Shown here one piece after another: positions 14,801 to 40,458 of a stretch of DNA of 64,000 nt. The DNA comes from Hyalella azteca (taxonomy: Eukaryota; Arthropoda; Malacostraca; Amphipoda; Hyalellidae). Where the stretch lies: assembly GCF_000764305.2 (NCBI RefSeq), contig NW_025941294.1, positions 1 to 64,000 of the forward strand, given 5' to 3'. The notes under the pieces were generated by a model. It worked only from the letters and a program-made list of their open reading frames with translations, did not search any database and had not been told where the DNA came from. How positions within the stretch are numbered: position 1 is the stretch's first letter; each line of letters begins with the position of its first letter. The translations under genes were made by a program, and so were the position numbers.

Positions 14801-16399
14801 CTGAAACAAAAATACAAACTTTTATTGTGTCAAGAAAATTAGACTTAGGTAAGCACGCATTTACCATTTGCTAGTACAAATAAAAATGGTACATTTTATT
14901 AACGCTTTACAAGCTGCCGTCTTAAACCTGTAAGGTAATTCACTCATTTGGCAGTTAGCGCAGCCGTGGGCCACAAACTCAACTCTTGATTCAGCACACG
15001 AGCCAACGCCCAACCAAAACATGGATAAGCTGTTATACACAGCCTCAGAACTAAACAGCTTGAAACGGCGGTGGATCGCTGTAAATCTAACAGTTGCACC
15101 CGAGACTGGCTAACTTTCTGCCTTCATGAATATAGACCAATCATAGCCGTGACTACTCATTTACCGCACCGAAAGTTCACACTGAAATGACCGGCCCAAC
15201 CTCCTCACTTACACCACTTCTCCACCGTCCCGCAGTCAATCACCGGAAGGTAAGGTCAGGATTGGTTGGGATAGGTGAAGAATTAGGGTAAGTGTGGAGA
15301 TAAGGCTTCGATGGACTCACATTTGTGAAGTTTGAATAGTTTTAATAACTGTCTGTGGACTCACGGGCTCTATAACGTATAACCTATTCACGGAAACTAT
15401 TGTGTCTTCTATTATGTTTATTGTTGGTTTTCAAGTTGGGCAATGCCGAAATCCAACAAGCACCTTGCTTGGCCTACCTCGCCTGGATCCCATATGCAGA
15501 TAGTTTGTTCCGATATATATGAGTGTACTGGAATTAAGCCTACGTCTAATATATTTAGTTCAGTTGAATTTAAGTTACCTTGAAATTAACTAAACACATT
15601 TATTTCTGTTGCGATTTGTGCCTATTTCATTATCATTGTTCATAAAACTTCACAGATACTAGATATGAAGCAACAAAGAACGATGTTATCCTTAAGGACT
15701 GAATTTTTACAACCCAAGTTTTCGCTATGTGGTGATATTTCAAAGCATTTCGCTAGGTGGTGATTGGCCAATGTTTTGATCTCATGTCATTTCTCAAGTG
15801 ATTGGTCAATGCTCAATTCTCATATCAAACTGCAATTCTCTGGTCTTGTGGGGAAAACATCTCAAGGTATGAACGGCTAGATGTACAGTACCTACATGTC
15901 GGGTCATAAATAAGTCTGAAGCAACCTAGGAATTTCGCAGTAAATCATTAAGTAATAAAATGTATAAAAAAATTTTTAAAGACCACGTTTTTCATGTGGA
16001 CTCAAAAGTAGAAAATAATTTTTCGGCAGCTACTGATGAACTGATCTCTGTTTGCTTTCATTCTCTTGGTCTTTTGTATTTCAGTTAAAATATTTTACAA
16101 CATCTAAAACGAAAAACGTGGGGCGCATCTTCATTTAGGCATGCCTTAATTTCAATATTGGTGAAATATCGATTGCAAGATTTGATCATCACAGAGGGAC
16201 ACGAAAGCGAGCTAAGAAAAACGTGGTAAAAAAACGTGGTAAAAACATGAATGACCGTCTTTATGAATGACCTTCTTTAAAACCGTTATTTTTATAAGCT
16301 TACAAAGAATCGCGAAGTTAACTTCACGCATACATGTTCTTAACACTAAATACATGGGAAAAAAGACTGAGATTAATTCGGATATGTTGATCAACTTAC

Positions 16400-16502
16400 C
16401 TCTGACTCAAATTAAAGAATTCCGAAGGAGAGAGTAATGGGAGCTCAATTCAGAAAGCAAAATTCGTGAAGATGTTTACTCCAGCACCAGCAACTGTTTT
16501 CT
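16400..16502 (-). other. Non-coding first exon of gene A
   Basis: The minus strand starts at an initiator-like GTCAGAAAAC (A at 16502) and ends GTCAGAG before the donor GTAAGT (from 16399). It matches B's non-coding exon (22236-22338). The start is inferred from TATA spacing. Confidence 0.6.
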
Positions 16503-16529
16503 GACAGCAGGCAACGTCGATCGGAGCTC

Positions 16530-16537
16530 TATTTATA
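16530..16537 (-). promoter_or_regulatory. TATA box of gene A
   Basis: TATAAATA on the minus strand, in a block also found before B, C, D and E (GATATAAATAGAGCT). The spacing to the initiator is 35 nt, against 31 nt in the other four, because A has four extra bases (about 16517-16520) after GAGCTCC. Confidence 0.75.
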
Positions 16538-17599
16538 TCTCTCGGCAGGCCTATAGCTGACCCGCAGTTACGCAGATACGAAACATCGTTCCAACCGCAA
16601 GAATGATAGGTGATCCAACCACCCAATGTTAGAAATTCAAAAAATACATTTTGTAGGCTTATTCATTAGTATCTTGATATAATTAAGCTTCTATTGCTCT
16701 CACCGCTGCAGGAACATTTCGTTACGCTAAAAAATGCTGGATAATTTTTCATTGTTTTTCGAGCCAGATTTCTGACGACAAACCATATATATTCACATGC
16801 GATCCGAACATATTTGGCAGTAACCATGAATTACGAAAAGTTAAGCTGCCAAATTAATGTCATTTGGCTCACAGCGTAAAATTGAATTTTAAATCTGCTA
16901 ATCCCAGTTTTTTCGATTTAAAAAAATGCCTTCATACAAGAGACTCGACGGAGCTTGATACTATTTCTTATTTAATCTGAAGTAAATTTGAAGTACTAAA
17001 TGGAAAATTGCACAAAATTTCTTAGCGATGAACGTTCGTAGACAAATCAAACTTTTCACCAATTATATTGGTGAAATATATATCAACACCAATAATTGGT
17101 TCTATCAACACGAGTATAATTGCTGAAAACAATACCGATTTCATAATTCAATAATATGTGAAGTACACGGAAGAGAATGAAAATGTATTAATTCGCTGTA
17201 GAAGTAAGTGCTTTATATAACCTAATCAAATTTTATGGAAGACAAATTTTCCTATCTAGAACGAATGCGCAGTTAGATTAATTTATTTGATTGCGATGCG
17301 CACAACGAAAATGAAGTAAATATGCCACTCATTATGTCGTCCAGGATATGTGCTCTGTTTGAATAAAACACAAATCGATAGTAGATAGGCAATCAAATTT
17401 CATTCTGCGAGCTCTTAATTTAGATTCCGAAGCTGTTTCTAATTGTTTTCAGAAAATATTTAAACTCATTTTTATTTTATTAGCAAAACTCTTCTTACGG
17501 TTCATAGTCGGCAATATTAGTGTCATAACAGAAAAACGGATGTGGAAGGAGAATATTTAATGAGTGTCAAGCGAACATGATGCAATGTTCAAGGTTTGA

Positions 17600-20500
17600 T
17601 TCTCGACGAATGTATTATTTGTTGGATTCTAATTTTTGACGAATGTGTTATTTGTTTGATTTCATACAAAATTTGTACGTCCATCACTGCGCAATTGATT
17701 AACTTTTGTCATGTGCAGTTGATGAAGAAGCGAGCGTATATTGACAGTGCTTTCCAAACGCTGCATGCAAGTATTTAAAGGGCAATTAAAATACCTGCTG
17801 AGTTGCATGGCTGAGTCATCCTCCTCGGGATTCCTGGGCTCCTCATTGGGAAACTTTTATAAGATTTCATTCCGACACTGGGACGCAAATGAGGGAAGTA
17901 TCTCTGACTAAGCTAGTATAGAAGGTACCTAAGTTTTGGAGATGCCGAACGCAAGAATAACCCAAATTAATCAGTTTATATGGAGTCTTGGTCTCTATAT
18001 ATAGAGACGCCGCAATACTCATTTAGAAACTAACACTGCCTACAAAGCCCGAAGAGCCAATCTAGTTGTTTTTAGCTGAGGTGAAGCAAACAATATGGCA
18101 AATTAGCCACAGTGCTTAGCACACTTGCGAAAATAAATTAATATGAAACTATTATTGTCATGGTTAAAAATATTCTAGACTTCTATGATTCTTTCACTTA
18201 ATTTTATCAATAAAAATATTTTCATTGTGGATTTCATGAATTTCATGCTCCAAATTATTATTCAAGGCTGTTTCATGATTTCTACTCTTATTTGGCAATG
18301 TAAATTATGTATGTAAATTAATTTGGTATGTATTATTTATTGTATTGGTATGTATTAATTATTTGGTATGTAAATTATTAATTATTTCCTGACTACCGGA
18401 CTTAGCTGGAATTTTCTGGAGAACGAAACTTGAACGAGGATCGCTATATTGCTTGCCCATTCTTCTCCCCACTTCTTTATTAGGACTTAAAAAATCTCAT
18501 TCGCATTTAATGTAAAAAATAGTAATCATTATGTTATTGTTCGACATTGCTGAAAAATACTCAGTGTTCAAACGTGCACAAATCAAAACCAAAACAGAAT
18601 ATGACGAAGAAAGGTGGGCAAAGAGGGAGTGATTATTTTCTGCTTGAGACTATTTTCTTTCGCCTGGGAAAAATATTCAAGTAGGATTAAGTATTTTTCA
18701 AGAGTGGTCTCGATTTGAATCTTTATTTGAACTTACCCTAACCTTGGATGTGGTCATAAATGCATTTTCTATAACTAGCCGGTCCTGGACCTGGAAGTGG
18801 TTCTGATGAGTATCTTGACCAACACCGTGACGCGGTCAATAGGCTTGCGGAGAACAGTAATTTCTGTAGGATTATTAGGCGTTCAAACTTTTTTTTGCCA
18901 CCCGAGTCCTAATTTTTCGATATTTTTATTGAGTCGCATAATTTTGATATCGAAATGGCAGTGTTGTAGAAGCGGAAGCCTAGGGTCTGGAGAAACGAAG
19001 AAGACGCTCATTACCACTCATTACAATGATCATTAGAACCGGTATTAAAATAGTTTGAAGCAAAATGGCAACTATTAAATCAATTACAGTGATTTGGTAC
19101 GGATAAACCTGTGCTGTGCCAAGTCAGTGCCATTGCTGGTCTCTACGCGTTGTAAGACGTTGCCATGAGACCTGCTGTGCAATGTGCAATCCACGTGTCC
19201 GAAGAAAGGTTAGCGGTCCGCCAGTTTTCATCTTCGTCTCCATTAATGCGTCACGTCCAAACTTCCATTTCAACTCCTCAGGCATGCTGCTGTAGATATT
19301 TATGTGGCCCAGACCAGAAGAAGGGAATAAAACTAAGCACGAAATGAAAACACTCTGCGTGACAATCGCAATATTATAACTCATCATAACATATAAATTT
19401 GAAGCGCCTGGTCAAACTACCAAATTTTTTTCCCTCCGAAAGCCTATTGACCGCGTCACAGAATTGGTCAAGATACTCATCAAGACCAGTTTCAGGTCCA
19501 GGACCGGGCAGTTCCAGCAAATGCATTTACGACCACATCCACGGTTAGGGTAATTTAGAATGAAGATTCAAATCGAAACCACTCATAAAAAATGTACCCA
19601 CTTGCTCTCCCGCCCACTAATTTGTTCTGCTCTGCTCAGGTTTGGATTTAGGCATGTGTGAACGTAGACTCAAAGTGTTCCTCATCAATATCAGACTACG
19701 GTAATTTTATTTTAAAGCTGTAAATCTGTAGAATCAGTGCGAAATGATAAAGTAAGACTTGAAGTTTACCTTTTCAAACAAAATAATGGAAGAGAGGCCA
19801 ATCTAATGGGGTATGACAAGTAACATAAGATTTTATAGTGACACATTAGGAAATTTTCCAAAAAATATTTTTCGTTAACAGTCTGACTAAAATGTTCCGA
19901 AAATTCATTAGTAAGCATCATGGAGGCATATCGCATAGTTACTTTGCTCCAGTCTTCATTGTCTGCTTACATTGCCTAAGAGTGGAAATGATGAAACAGT
20001 ATCAAAGAATAACTTGGAATCTATTGTTCCCAAGTAAGAAATGTTTGTCTGTGAAATTTTGAGTAAAAGAAGTAGAAACTCGGAAAGTTATTAAATGTGC
20101 ACATAGTGCTGATGTGACAGTTCTTTTAGATGCAGTTAAGCATCGTTGTAAACTTGTTATTTTGCATTCATCACTTAAACCATCATACTAGAGTGACTTT
20201 TTCGGCTTTGTAAGCAATGTTAATTAGTTCCTAAATGAGTATTATAGCGTCTAAAGAGATCAGTGAATTATTTACATGATCAATTGTGTTTGCTGCCTCC
20301 AAACTTTGGTAGCCTTCTAGCCAGAGCCTAGCTACTAGGCTCTAGTAGCCTACCTAGCCAGAGATACTTTCCTCATGCGCGTGAATGAAATCTTATAAAA
20401 GTTTCCCAATGAGGAGCCCAGGAATCCCGAGGAGGATGACTCAGCCATGCAACTCAGCAGGTATTATAATTGCCCTTTAAATACTTGCATGCAGCGTATG

Positions 20501-20600
20501 TGACGCACTCTGAATACACTCGCTTCTTTATCAACCGCACTTGATAAAAAGTTAATCAATTGTGCGCTGATGAACGTACAAATTTTCGATTTAATCAAAC
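17600..20600. other. Palindrome centre without gene
   Basis: This is the inner part of both arms plus the 569-bp spacer (18859-19427). Short open frames on both strands (for example 19124-19387 minus) show no family resemblance. A strong inverted pair flanks the spacer: GACGCGGTCAATAGGC near 18829 and its complement near 19442. Confidence 0.5.
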
Positions 20601-20624
20601 AAATAGCACATTCGTCAGAGGAAA

Positions 20625-21205
20625 TTAGAAGCCTTAGTATAAAAACCGAATTGTGAATGATGAAATATCTTATTTGCACATTTGCCAGTAACACACCGTA
20701 ATTCGTTTGAAAAATTCTGATATATTTTTTCATTTAATACGTTGCTAATGCAATTATTTTTAACCCTTCTTCATTTGAAGCTTCTACCCAGTTCGAAATT
20801 CTCGCAGTCATTGCGGCCGTTCGCCGCAGAGACGTTCGCAAACGCGCAAATCTAGGCCGTTGTTGCCGACTTTACCTCGCGTCCAAGCAGTCTAGCGACG
20901 ATATGGCCTCATCTGCAACGAATAGCGCGAACCCTGGCGTTGCGCTGGGGCGAGCGTTGGCGCAGGCAAGTTCACCCGCGGCTGGCTTCCAGACTGCGGC
21001 GATTTCTGACTGGGTATAGGGAAAAATTATGTAGGCACAGAATCTGCACTCCACGTACGACCACGTTTCATTTTGATTGTTGCATTCACCCTTCGTACAA
21101 AATGCATATTAAGCACAATTGTATTAACAAGCCTGAAGGCACCGGCAGAACATAAAATGACGATTTGTATGTTCGTCTTAATTTTGCTTAAATTCCATAT
21201 TCAAC
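20625..21205. other. GC-rich insertion in right palindrome arm
   Basis: The left arm passes directly from the equivalent of 20620 to that of 21210. The inserted block has a distinctly GC-rich core (about 20800-21070) with short open frames on both strands (20872-21054 minus, 20940-21155 plus). No termini or protein family were recognised. Confidence 0.4.
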
Positions 21206-22204
21206 GCCATCTCCAAGCCTCGAACGTTGCATCATGTTCGTTTGGCACGAACACTCATTGAATATTCTTCTCCTACGTCGGGAGTTTTCTGTCATGCACC
21301 ATAATATTGCCGACCATGCACTGAAAGAGCAGTTTTGTTAATAAAATACATATGAGTTTAAAGATTTTCTGAAACAATTAGAAATAACTTCGGAACCCAT
21401 AGTGCTCATCGCAGTCAAATAAACTAATCTAACTGCGCATTCGTTCTAGATAGGAACGTTTGTCTTCCGTCAAATTTGATTTGTTAAGTTATATAGAGCA
21501 TAAATTATTAGTATTAATTATTAGTATTATTAACAGCAAATTAATACATTTTCCGTCTCTTCCGTGTACTTCACATATTATTGAGTTATAGCGTCGGTAT
21601 TGCTATCAGTAATTATATTGGTGTTGATAGAGCCAATTTTTGGTGTTGATATATATTTCACCAATATAATTGGTGAAAAGTTTGATTTGTCTACGAACGT
21701 TCATCGCTAAGAAATTTTGTGCAATTTTCCATTTTTTACTTCAAATATACTTCAGATTAAATAAGAAATAGTATCAAGCTCCGTCGAGTCTCTTGTATGA
21801 AGGCATTTTTTTTAATCGAAAAAAACTGGGATTAGCAGGTTTAAAATTCAATTTTACGCTGTGAGCCAAATGACATTAATTTGGCAGCTTAACTTTTCGT
21901 AATTCATGGTTACCGCCAAATATGTTCGAATCGCATGTAAGTATATATATATATGGCTCGTCGTCTGAAATCTGGCTCAAAAATCAATGGAAAATTATCC
22001 AGCATTTTTTAGAGTGATGAAATATTCATGTAGCAGAGAGAGCAATAAAAGCTTAACTGTATCAAGTTACTGGTGTATAAGCCTAAACAACTTCTTTTTT
22101 GAATTTCTAACATAGGGTGGTTGGATCACATGACGTCATCCTTGCGGTTGGAACGATGTTTCGTATCTGCGTAACTGCGGGTCAGCTATAGGCCTGCCGA
22201 GAGA

Positions 22205-22212
22205 TATAAATA
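22205..22212 (+). promoter_or_regulatory. TATA box of gene B
   Basis: TATAAATA, 31 nt upstream of an initiator-like GTCAGAAAAC (A at 22236). The whole block, including CTGCGGGTCAGCTATAGGCC just upstream, is shared with gene A and, more loosely, with C, D and E. Confidence 0.8.
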
Positions 22213-22235
22213 GAGCTCCGACGTTGCCTGCTGTC

Positions 22236-22338
22236 AGAAAACAGTTGCTGGTGCTGAAGTAAACATCTTCACGGGTTTTGCTTTCTGAATTGAGTTCCCA
22301 TTACTCTCTCCTTCGGAATTCATCCACTTGAGTCAGAG
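22236..22338 (+). other. Non-coding first exon of gene B
   Basis: From the inferred start A to GTCAGAG before the donor GTAAGT. The intron (22339-23656) ends in TTTTACAG directly before the ATG of coding exon 1, so the whole 5' leader is in this separate exon. Confidence 0.65.
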
Positions 22339-22862
22339 GTAAGTTGAAAAATACTGTATATCTGAAGTAATTTTCTTTTTTTTTCATCCCGTGTAATTTA
22401 ATGTTAAGGACATTTTTGCGTTAAGTTCACCTCGCAATTATTCGTAAACTTATAAAAATGACGGTTGTGAGAGATGGCAAATTAGTATGGCTCATTCATG
22501 TTATTATTTTATGATTTACTGCAAGGTTCCTATAGGTTGCTTCAGACATATGAATATTTATGACCCGATATGTACTGTGCAGCCAGCCGTTTGTACCTTG
22601 AGATGTTTTTTCACAAGGCCACAGAATTGCAGTTTGATATGAGAATATCAAAGCATTGACAAATCATTTATGTAGAAAGATCACCAATAATTAGCGGAAA
22701 TTTGGCTTGGAAAAAAATCAACTTTCAAAGTTGATATCGTTCTTCGTTGCGTCACTAGTGTGGATGATAATGAAAAAGGCACATGGTTACTGCCAAATCG
22801 CAGCAGAAATTAATGTGTTAAGTTTATTTTAAGATAACTTAAATTCAACTTATTTGAATAAA

Positions 22863-22945
22863 TTAGACGTACTCATACTTAGACGTACTAGTATAAGATT
22901 ACGTCTAATTTATTAGACGTAATTAGACGTACAAGTATACTCATA
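22863..22945. repeat. Local AGACGTA repeats
   Basis: Five copies of AGACGTA or its near-palindromic variant TACGTCTAAT lie within ~80 bp, in the leader intron of gene B. The partner arm (near 15540) has a single TACGTCTAAT. Confidence 0.6.
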
Positions 22946-23656
22946 TACATCGGAGCAAGCTATCTCCAAATGTGATCTAGGAGAGGTAGGTCAAGCAAGA
23001 TGCTTGTTGGATTTCGGCATTGCCCAACTTGAAAATCAAATCCTTTTTCTCTACTAACAAACACCGTAAACACGATTGAAGACACATTAGTATTCGCGAA
23101 TAGGTTATGCGTTATGGAGCCTGTGAGTCCACAGACAGTTATTAAAACTTCTCAAACTTAACAAATATGAGTCCATCGAGTTCTTAGCTCTACACTTACC
23201 CTGACTCTCTCCCTATCCCAACCTTTCCGGACCTAACCTTCCAGTAATTGACTGTGGGACGGAGGAGAGGTGGCGTAAGTGAGGAGGTTGGGCCGGTCAT
23301 TGCAGTGCGGAATTTCAGTGCGGTAAATGAGGAGGTGCGGCTATGATTGGTTCATGAAGCCAGTCCTGGGTGCAACTGTAAGATTTACGGCAATTCACCG
23401 TCGTTTCAAACTGTTTAGTTCTGAGGCTGTGTATAGCAGCTATTCCATGTTTTGGTTGCGCGTTGGCTCGTGTGCTGAATCAAGAGCCCACGGCTACGCT
23501 AACTGCCAAATGAGTGAATTGCCTTATGGGTTTTGGACGGCAACTTGTAAAAGCGTTAAAAAGCTATCGTTTTTATTTGTACTCGCAAATGGTAAATACG
23601 AGCTTAGCTAAGATTAATTTTCTTGAAACAATAACAAGTTTGGATTTGTTTTACAG

Positions 23657-27902
<4,246 letters not shown>

Positions 27903-28859
27903 CCAATGCCAGTCCTCCTACCGGATGATTATTTGCATTTGTATTGTTAGATAATAATTTATTGCACGCGTCATGTCGACAGATGTGTAAGAATCGGAAT
28001 TGTTTTCGCCTTAGCGTGTGGTGGTCATGGTGACACAACGATAAAGTTCTTTTCTAATTTTTCCCTATGTTCTTTGATTATAGAAAGCTTCCTCCTTTCT
28101 TCCTCCTTTCACGTTAGATATTTTTCTCGTTCTAATGAAACTTGACAAATTCGTAGGTAATGTTGTTTCAAATCGCTGTAGATTTAATGTCAAACACGTG
28201 TCTTTTTCTCTATTCACAACAGTTTTAAGCGTTTTTATAGCTTACACACTACACAATGTTATGATATCGAGGGATTTTTATAACCTGAAATTGCTTTAAT
28301 AACGTATTTCAAAGAAGCTCAGTTGAAGACTCTTGCTGTTTGCGGTAAATAACTTCCTACGGACATGTCTGGTGTATTTTTAACCTTATCCACGTGAACG
28401 TATTCGTTGGAATCAAGCTAATACATAGAAACGCTGATCATGGTTACCGACTCGCATGAATTTCAAACTCGCATGAATGGTTTCAAACTCGCATGAATTT
28501 TTTGTCTGACATAGTTGTCCACCAAGATGTGCCATCATTCTCGTCGTTTATTTTTACTAAGAATAGTTCAGGGCAATTTGAAATCGGATCAAGTCAATGT
28601 TTTTAAATCAAATAGCTAAGCAGCGGAAATGATATTCAACTCTCAGGGCATAACTTCCCTGTTTAAGAGGATGCCCTGCTGTTAGGAAACTTGTCGCAGC
28701 GAATATCATGATTGAAATCGAACACCTCGTTTCGATGCGACGTGTGTATAAAACAGCAACAGACGTAGAAAGCGTGGCTGACGCTGAGCGCAACTCACTG
28801 TCTAACTCTAGAGGGACTGAACTGCGATGCTGACTTGGGTTCAAATCATAGATGCCGAC

Positions 28860-34855
<5,996 letters not shown>

Positions 34856-36266
34856 AAATATTGAGTTTCTATAACAACAAAGTATTGTTAGTGCTGAAAA
34901 TTAATAGGCCTATATACCACATAACATAAATCAAAAATTTCCTTGTGTCACCCGCCCAGAATTCAGAGATATTTTCTCGTCCGTTTAACAACTTGTCCGA
35001 CCCTCCTTCCCCACGAAACCTCAGCGTCTCCTCACTGTGGGATTGTCCTGTGGAGGCCGAAGCCTTCTTGGCTACCCTCTCTGCTTTTGCCAAATTCCCT
35101 CCATTACCGTTGGCACTTCCTCGTCAAAGACCGGATCCGATACGACAGTAATTTCGTCTGCTGAGATGAGTTGGAACACAAATTGGGTGATTATGGCTGG
35201 CACGAACTGAAAATAAAACCAAGTTTTTTTTAGAATTTGATGATTGTTTCTACGTAGCAAAAGTCACCTAAGTGTACGAAATGGTCGCAGAGAGAGAGAG
35301 CTGACTTTACAAGGAGTCACATCTCTTCACAAATGTCTATATAAGTAGTCAAGATATTTTTACGCTCCTTGCACACCTATCTACATCGACCATGAGGTAT
35401 ATGTATTTTCAACACTTGGCTACGAAACAAAACTTTGTTTAATTTCACACGAGAACCCCTAGTATTTACCACACATGTTTGCATTCTATATAGATTAGAT
35501 TTGATGGCCAAACGACTGCAGTTCCCGTGTTCACAAGAAGGCCTACGCCCTATAATTAAACTCTGAACTTTGATACATTGGGCATGGTTTTAACAGAGCT
35601 CAGCATCGTCATCTTTGGGCTTCGATTGATTATTACGTCATCTTCCTGTGGCCACTAACGCACATTGATTTTTTTCAGCCCACAAAACGGTATTCAAATA
35701 CTATATGGCTCCTAGTCTATGGCCAGTAAATGAAAAATTATGATCACTAATTTAGGTACTGCTGTTAAAATGAGTTTCCCAATTTTTTTCCCATGAGTAG
35801 TTTGAAGCTCTTTTGTAATTTAATGGGAAAGCATGAAAGTTCAATGCTAAGAAATTGCATTGAATCACTTGTGTAACTTCACTGTGTCTCTTGAAAGCCT
35901 TTTAATAATCGCAAAACGGGGATTGGAAAGTTTAAATCCAAATTTCACGCTGAGAGCCAGATTACATTAACTTAGCCCCACAATTTGAAAGAAATTATGT
36001 TTCAGTCAAAATGTGTTCGGATTGCATGTACATTGTAGAGTGGACCTGACTTGTCAGAAATCTTGCTCAAAACTCTTAATACATTAAAAATTACTCGGAG
36101 AGCTGAATGATAGTTAATTTGTATAAGTTATTAGTATATAAGGCTAAATAATTTCTCTTTTGGAATTCTGCCGCGATTGGTTGGATCACGTGACATCATC
36201 CATGTTGGTTGGAACCATGTTCCTTATCTGCGTAATTGCGGGTCAGGTGTTAGGCCTGACAGGTGA
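34856..36266. other. Palindrome spacer upstream of gene C
   Basis: Mostly AT-rich. About 34930-35180 is GC-richer and open in overlapping minus-strand frames (74 and 62 codons), like an old exon, but unrecognised. About 35380-35590 is a dispersed repeat also found, partly inverted, near 55720-55900, with related pieces near 5340-5445 and 44170-44290. About 35930-36260 resembles the DNA upstream of the promoters of A and B. Confidence 0.45.
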
Positions 36267-36274
36267 TATAAATA
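36267..36274 (+). promoter_or_regulatory. TATA box of gene C
   Basis: TATAAATA, 31 nt before an initiator-like ATCAGAAAGC (A at 36298). The upstream TGCGGGTCAG and downstream AGAGCTC are shared with the other members. Confidence 0.75.
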
Positions 36275-36297
36275 GAGCTCCAACGCTGCCAGCTATC

Positions 36298-36401
36298 AGA
36301 AAGCAGTGACGAAAGTTGGAGTAAATAACTTCTCTAGTTTTGCTATCTGAATTATTCGATTAACAGTACTCTTCTGTGGTATTCTTCCACCTTCATCAGA
36401 A
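36298..36401 (+). other. Non-coding first exon of gene C
   Basis: From the inferred start to CATCAGAA before the donor GTATGT (36402). It is homologous to B's leader exon but diverged. Confidence 0.55.
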
Positions 36402-37612
36402 GTATGTTGATAAATCTCTGAATTAAATTCAGACTATTTTTGATCACTTTCAGTTCGGTTGTACAGGGACACGTTTAGGGTTGGTTAATTGCCGTAATAG
36501 TAATAAGGTAATAAAGGAAGCTTAAAAAAGCTTAAAAACTCATGAGAAGTGGTGTAAATGAGGAGGTTGGGCCGGCCATTGCTGCGGGGAAGTTAGTGAC
36601 GTTAAGGGAGGACTGAGGATGTACGGCTATGATGGGTCAATATTTTTGAAGTAGGACATTGAGAAATCCAGCGTCGTTCCAATCTGTTCCGAGGTCGTGT
36701 ATAGCTATTTCATTTTTGCTATGCTTTGGCTCGTGGACTGAATTAAGAATTAAATTTGCGGATCAAGGTTGCGTCTCTGGCTACATGTGTTTATTCGCGA
36801 TAATATGATTGAATAATCATAACAATTGTGGTGCTGATTGTTCTCTTGTGGCGTTCGTGGCGGAAATGTAATCTTTTATTTATGCTCGCGATTTTAACTG
36901 TGTGCTGACATAAAATGCAATTTTCTCCTCCAAACAATAAATCATAATTTGTGTTTCAGATGCATTTAGTAGTTCTGCTCCTCGGCCTGGCCTCGGCTGC
37001 CAGTGCTGCATCTTTCTACGGCGTTGTATTGGAGGAATGGGAGTCATTCAAGGTATCAAGGATTCGTGTACTCCTCCAAACCTTTGGTTTGAAGCCTTTT
37101 CTCATATTTTTGTAAATCACAGACTGTCGCAGATATTGGGACAAATTGAATTTGACCCAGACAAATTGAGTTTGACCCAGACAATTTGAATTTGACCCAG
37201 ACAAATTGAATTTTTTAAAAAACACGACTTCATGAAAACGGACAAGGAGTGACGGCAAAAACTTGTTCTCGTTATATCATCGATACAAAATAATACTTCC
37301 TTCATTACTTCAGAATTTATTGCCTGGTTACTTTTTGTTGATTCTGAGTTTGTTGCTCAGTATACAATTATTGTCATGTTGGTTTTTCCTGTTATTTCCT
37401 GAAAAACTGAGAAATACACTTCAAGTCGCTGATAGGTGCCTCCCGCATATAATAGATAGAGACCAATGAATAGATGAGACAAGACGAAGGCCTCAACGTA
37501 ACTGGAATATATTGGTGACGCCCCCTCCCACGAACCTGGTAGAAGTTTACTATAGCTATTTAAAAGCAACCTCAGTTTTGAAGAGATCTGTTTAAAGAGC
37601 CAGTTTTGAGAT

Positions 37613-37705
37613 CTCCTGGTAACAAGTCACGAAAAGTACACGAATCGGCGACAGGCCACACCAGGCATATTAATCTTCAGCTCTGACAATACTATGTTGT
37701 TTTGT
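37613..37705 (+). mobile_element. LINE 3' UTR fragment
   Basis: Contains GTCACGAAAAGT and GAATCGGCGACAGGCC, as in the CR1-like 3' ends, followed by an ACTATGTTGTTTTGT tail like that at 10744-10765. It lies in the exon 1-2 intron of C, just outside the palindrome arm. Confidence 0.5.
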
Positions 37706-37726
37706 ATAAACATAATATTTTTCACT

Positions 37727-40364
<2,638 letters not shown>

Positions 40365-40458
40365 CGAGTCTTGGGGAGAAAAGGGATACATCAAAATTGC
40401 CCGCAATGCCGGCAATATGTGCGGTGTGGCCACAGAAGCATCCTACCCTCTTGTGTAG

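Noticed and set aside
22700..23656. The 94-codon frame at 23327-23611 as an upstream gene
   Set aside because: It lies in the leader intron of B, has no homologous open frame in the A arm, and overlaps only intronic sequence.
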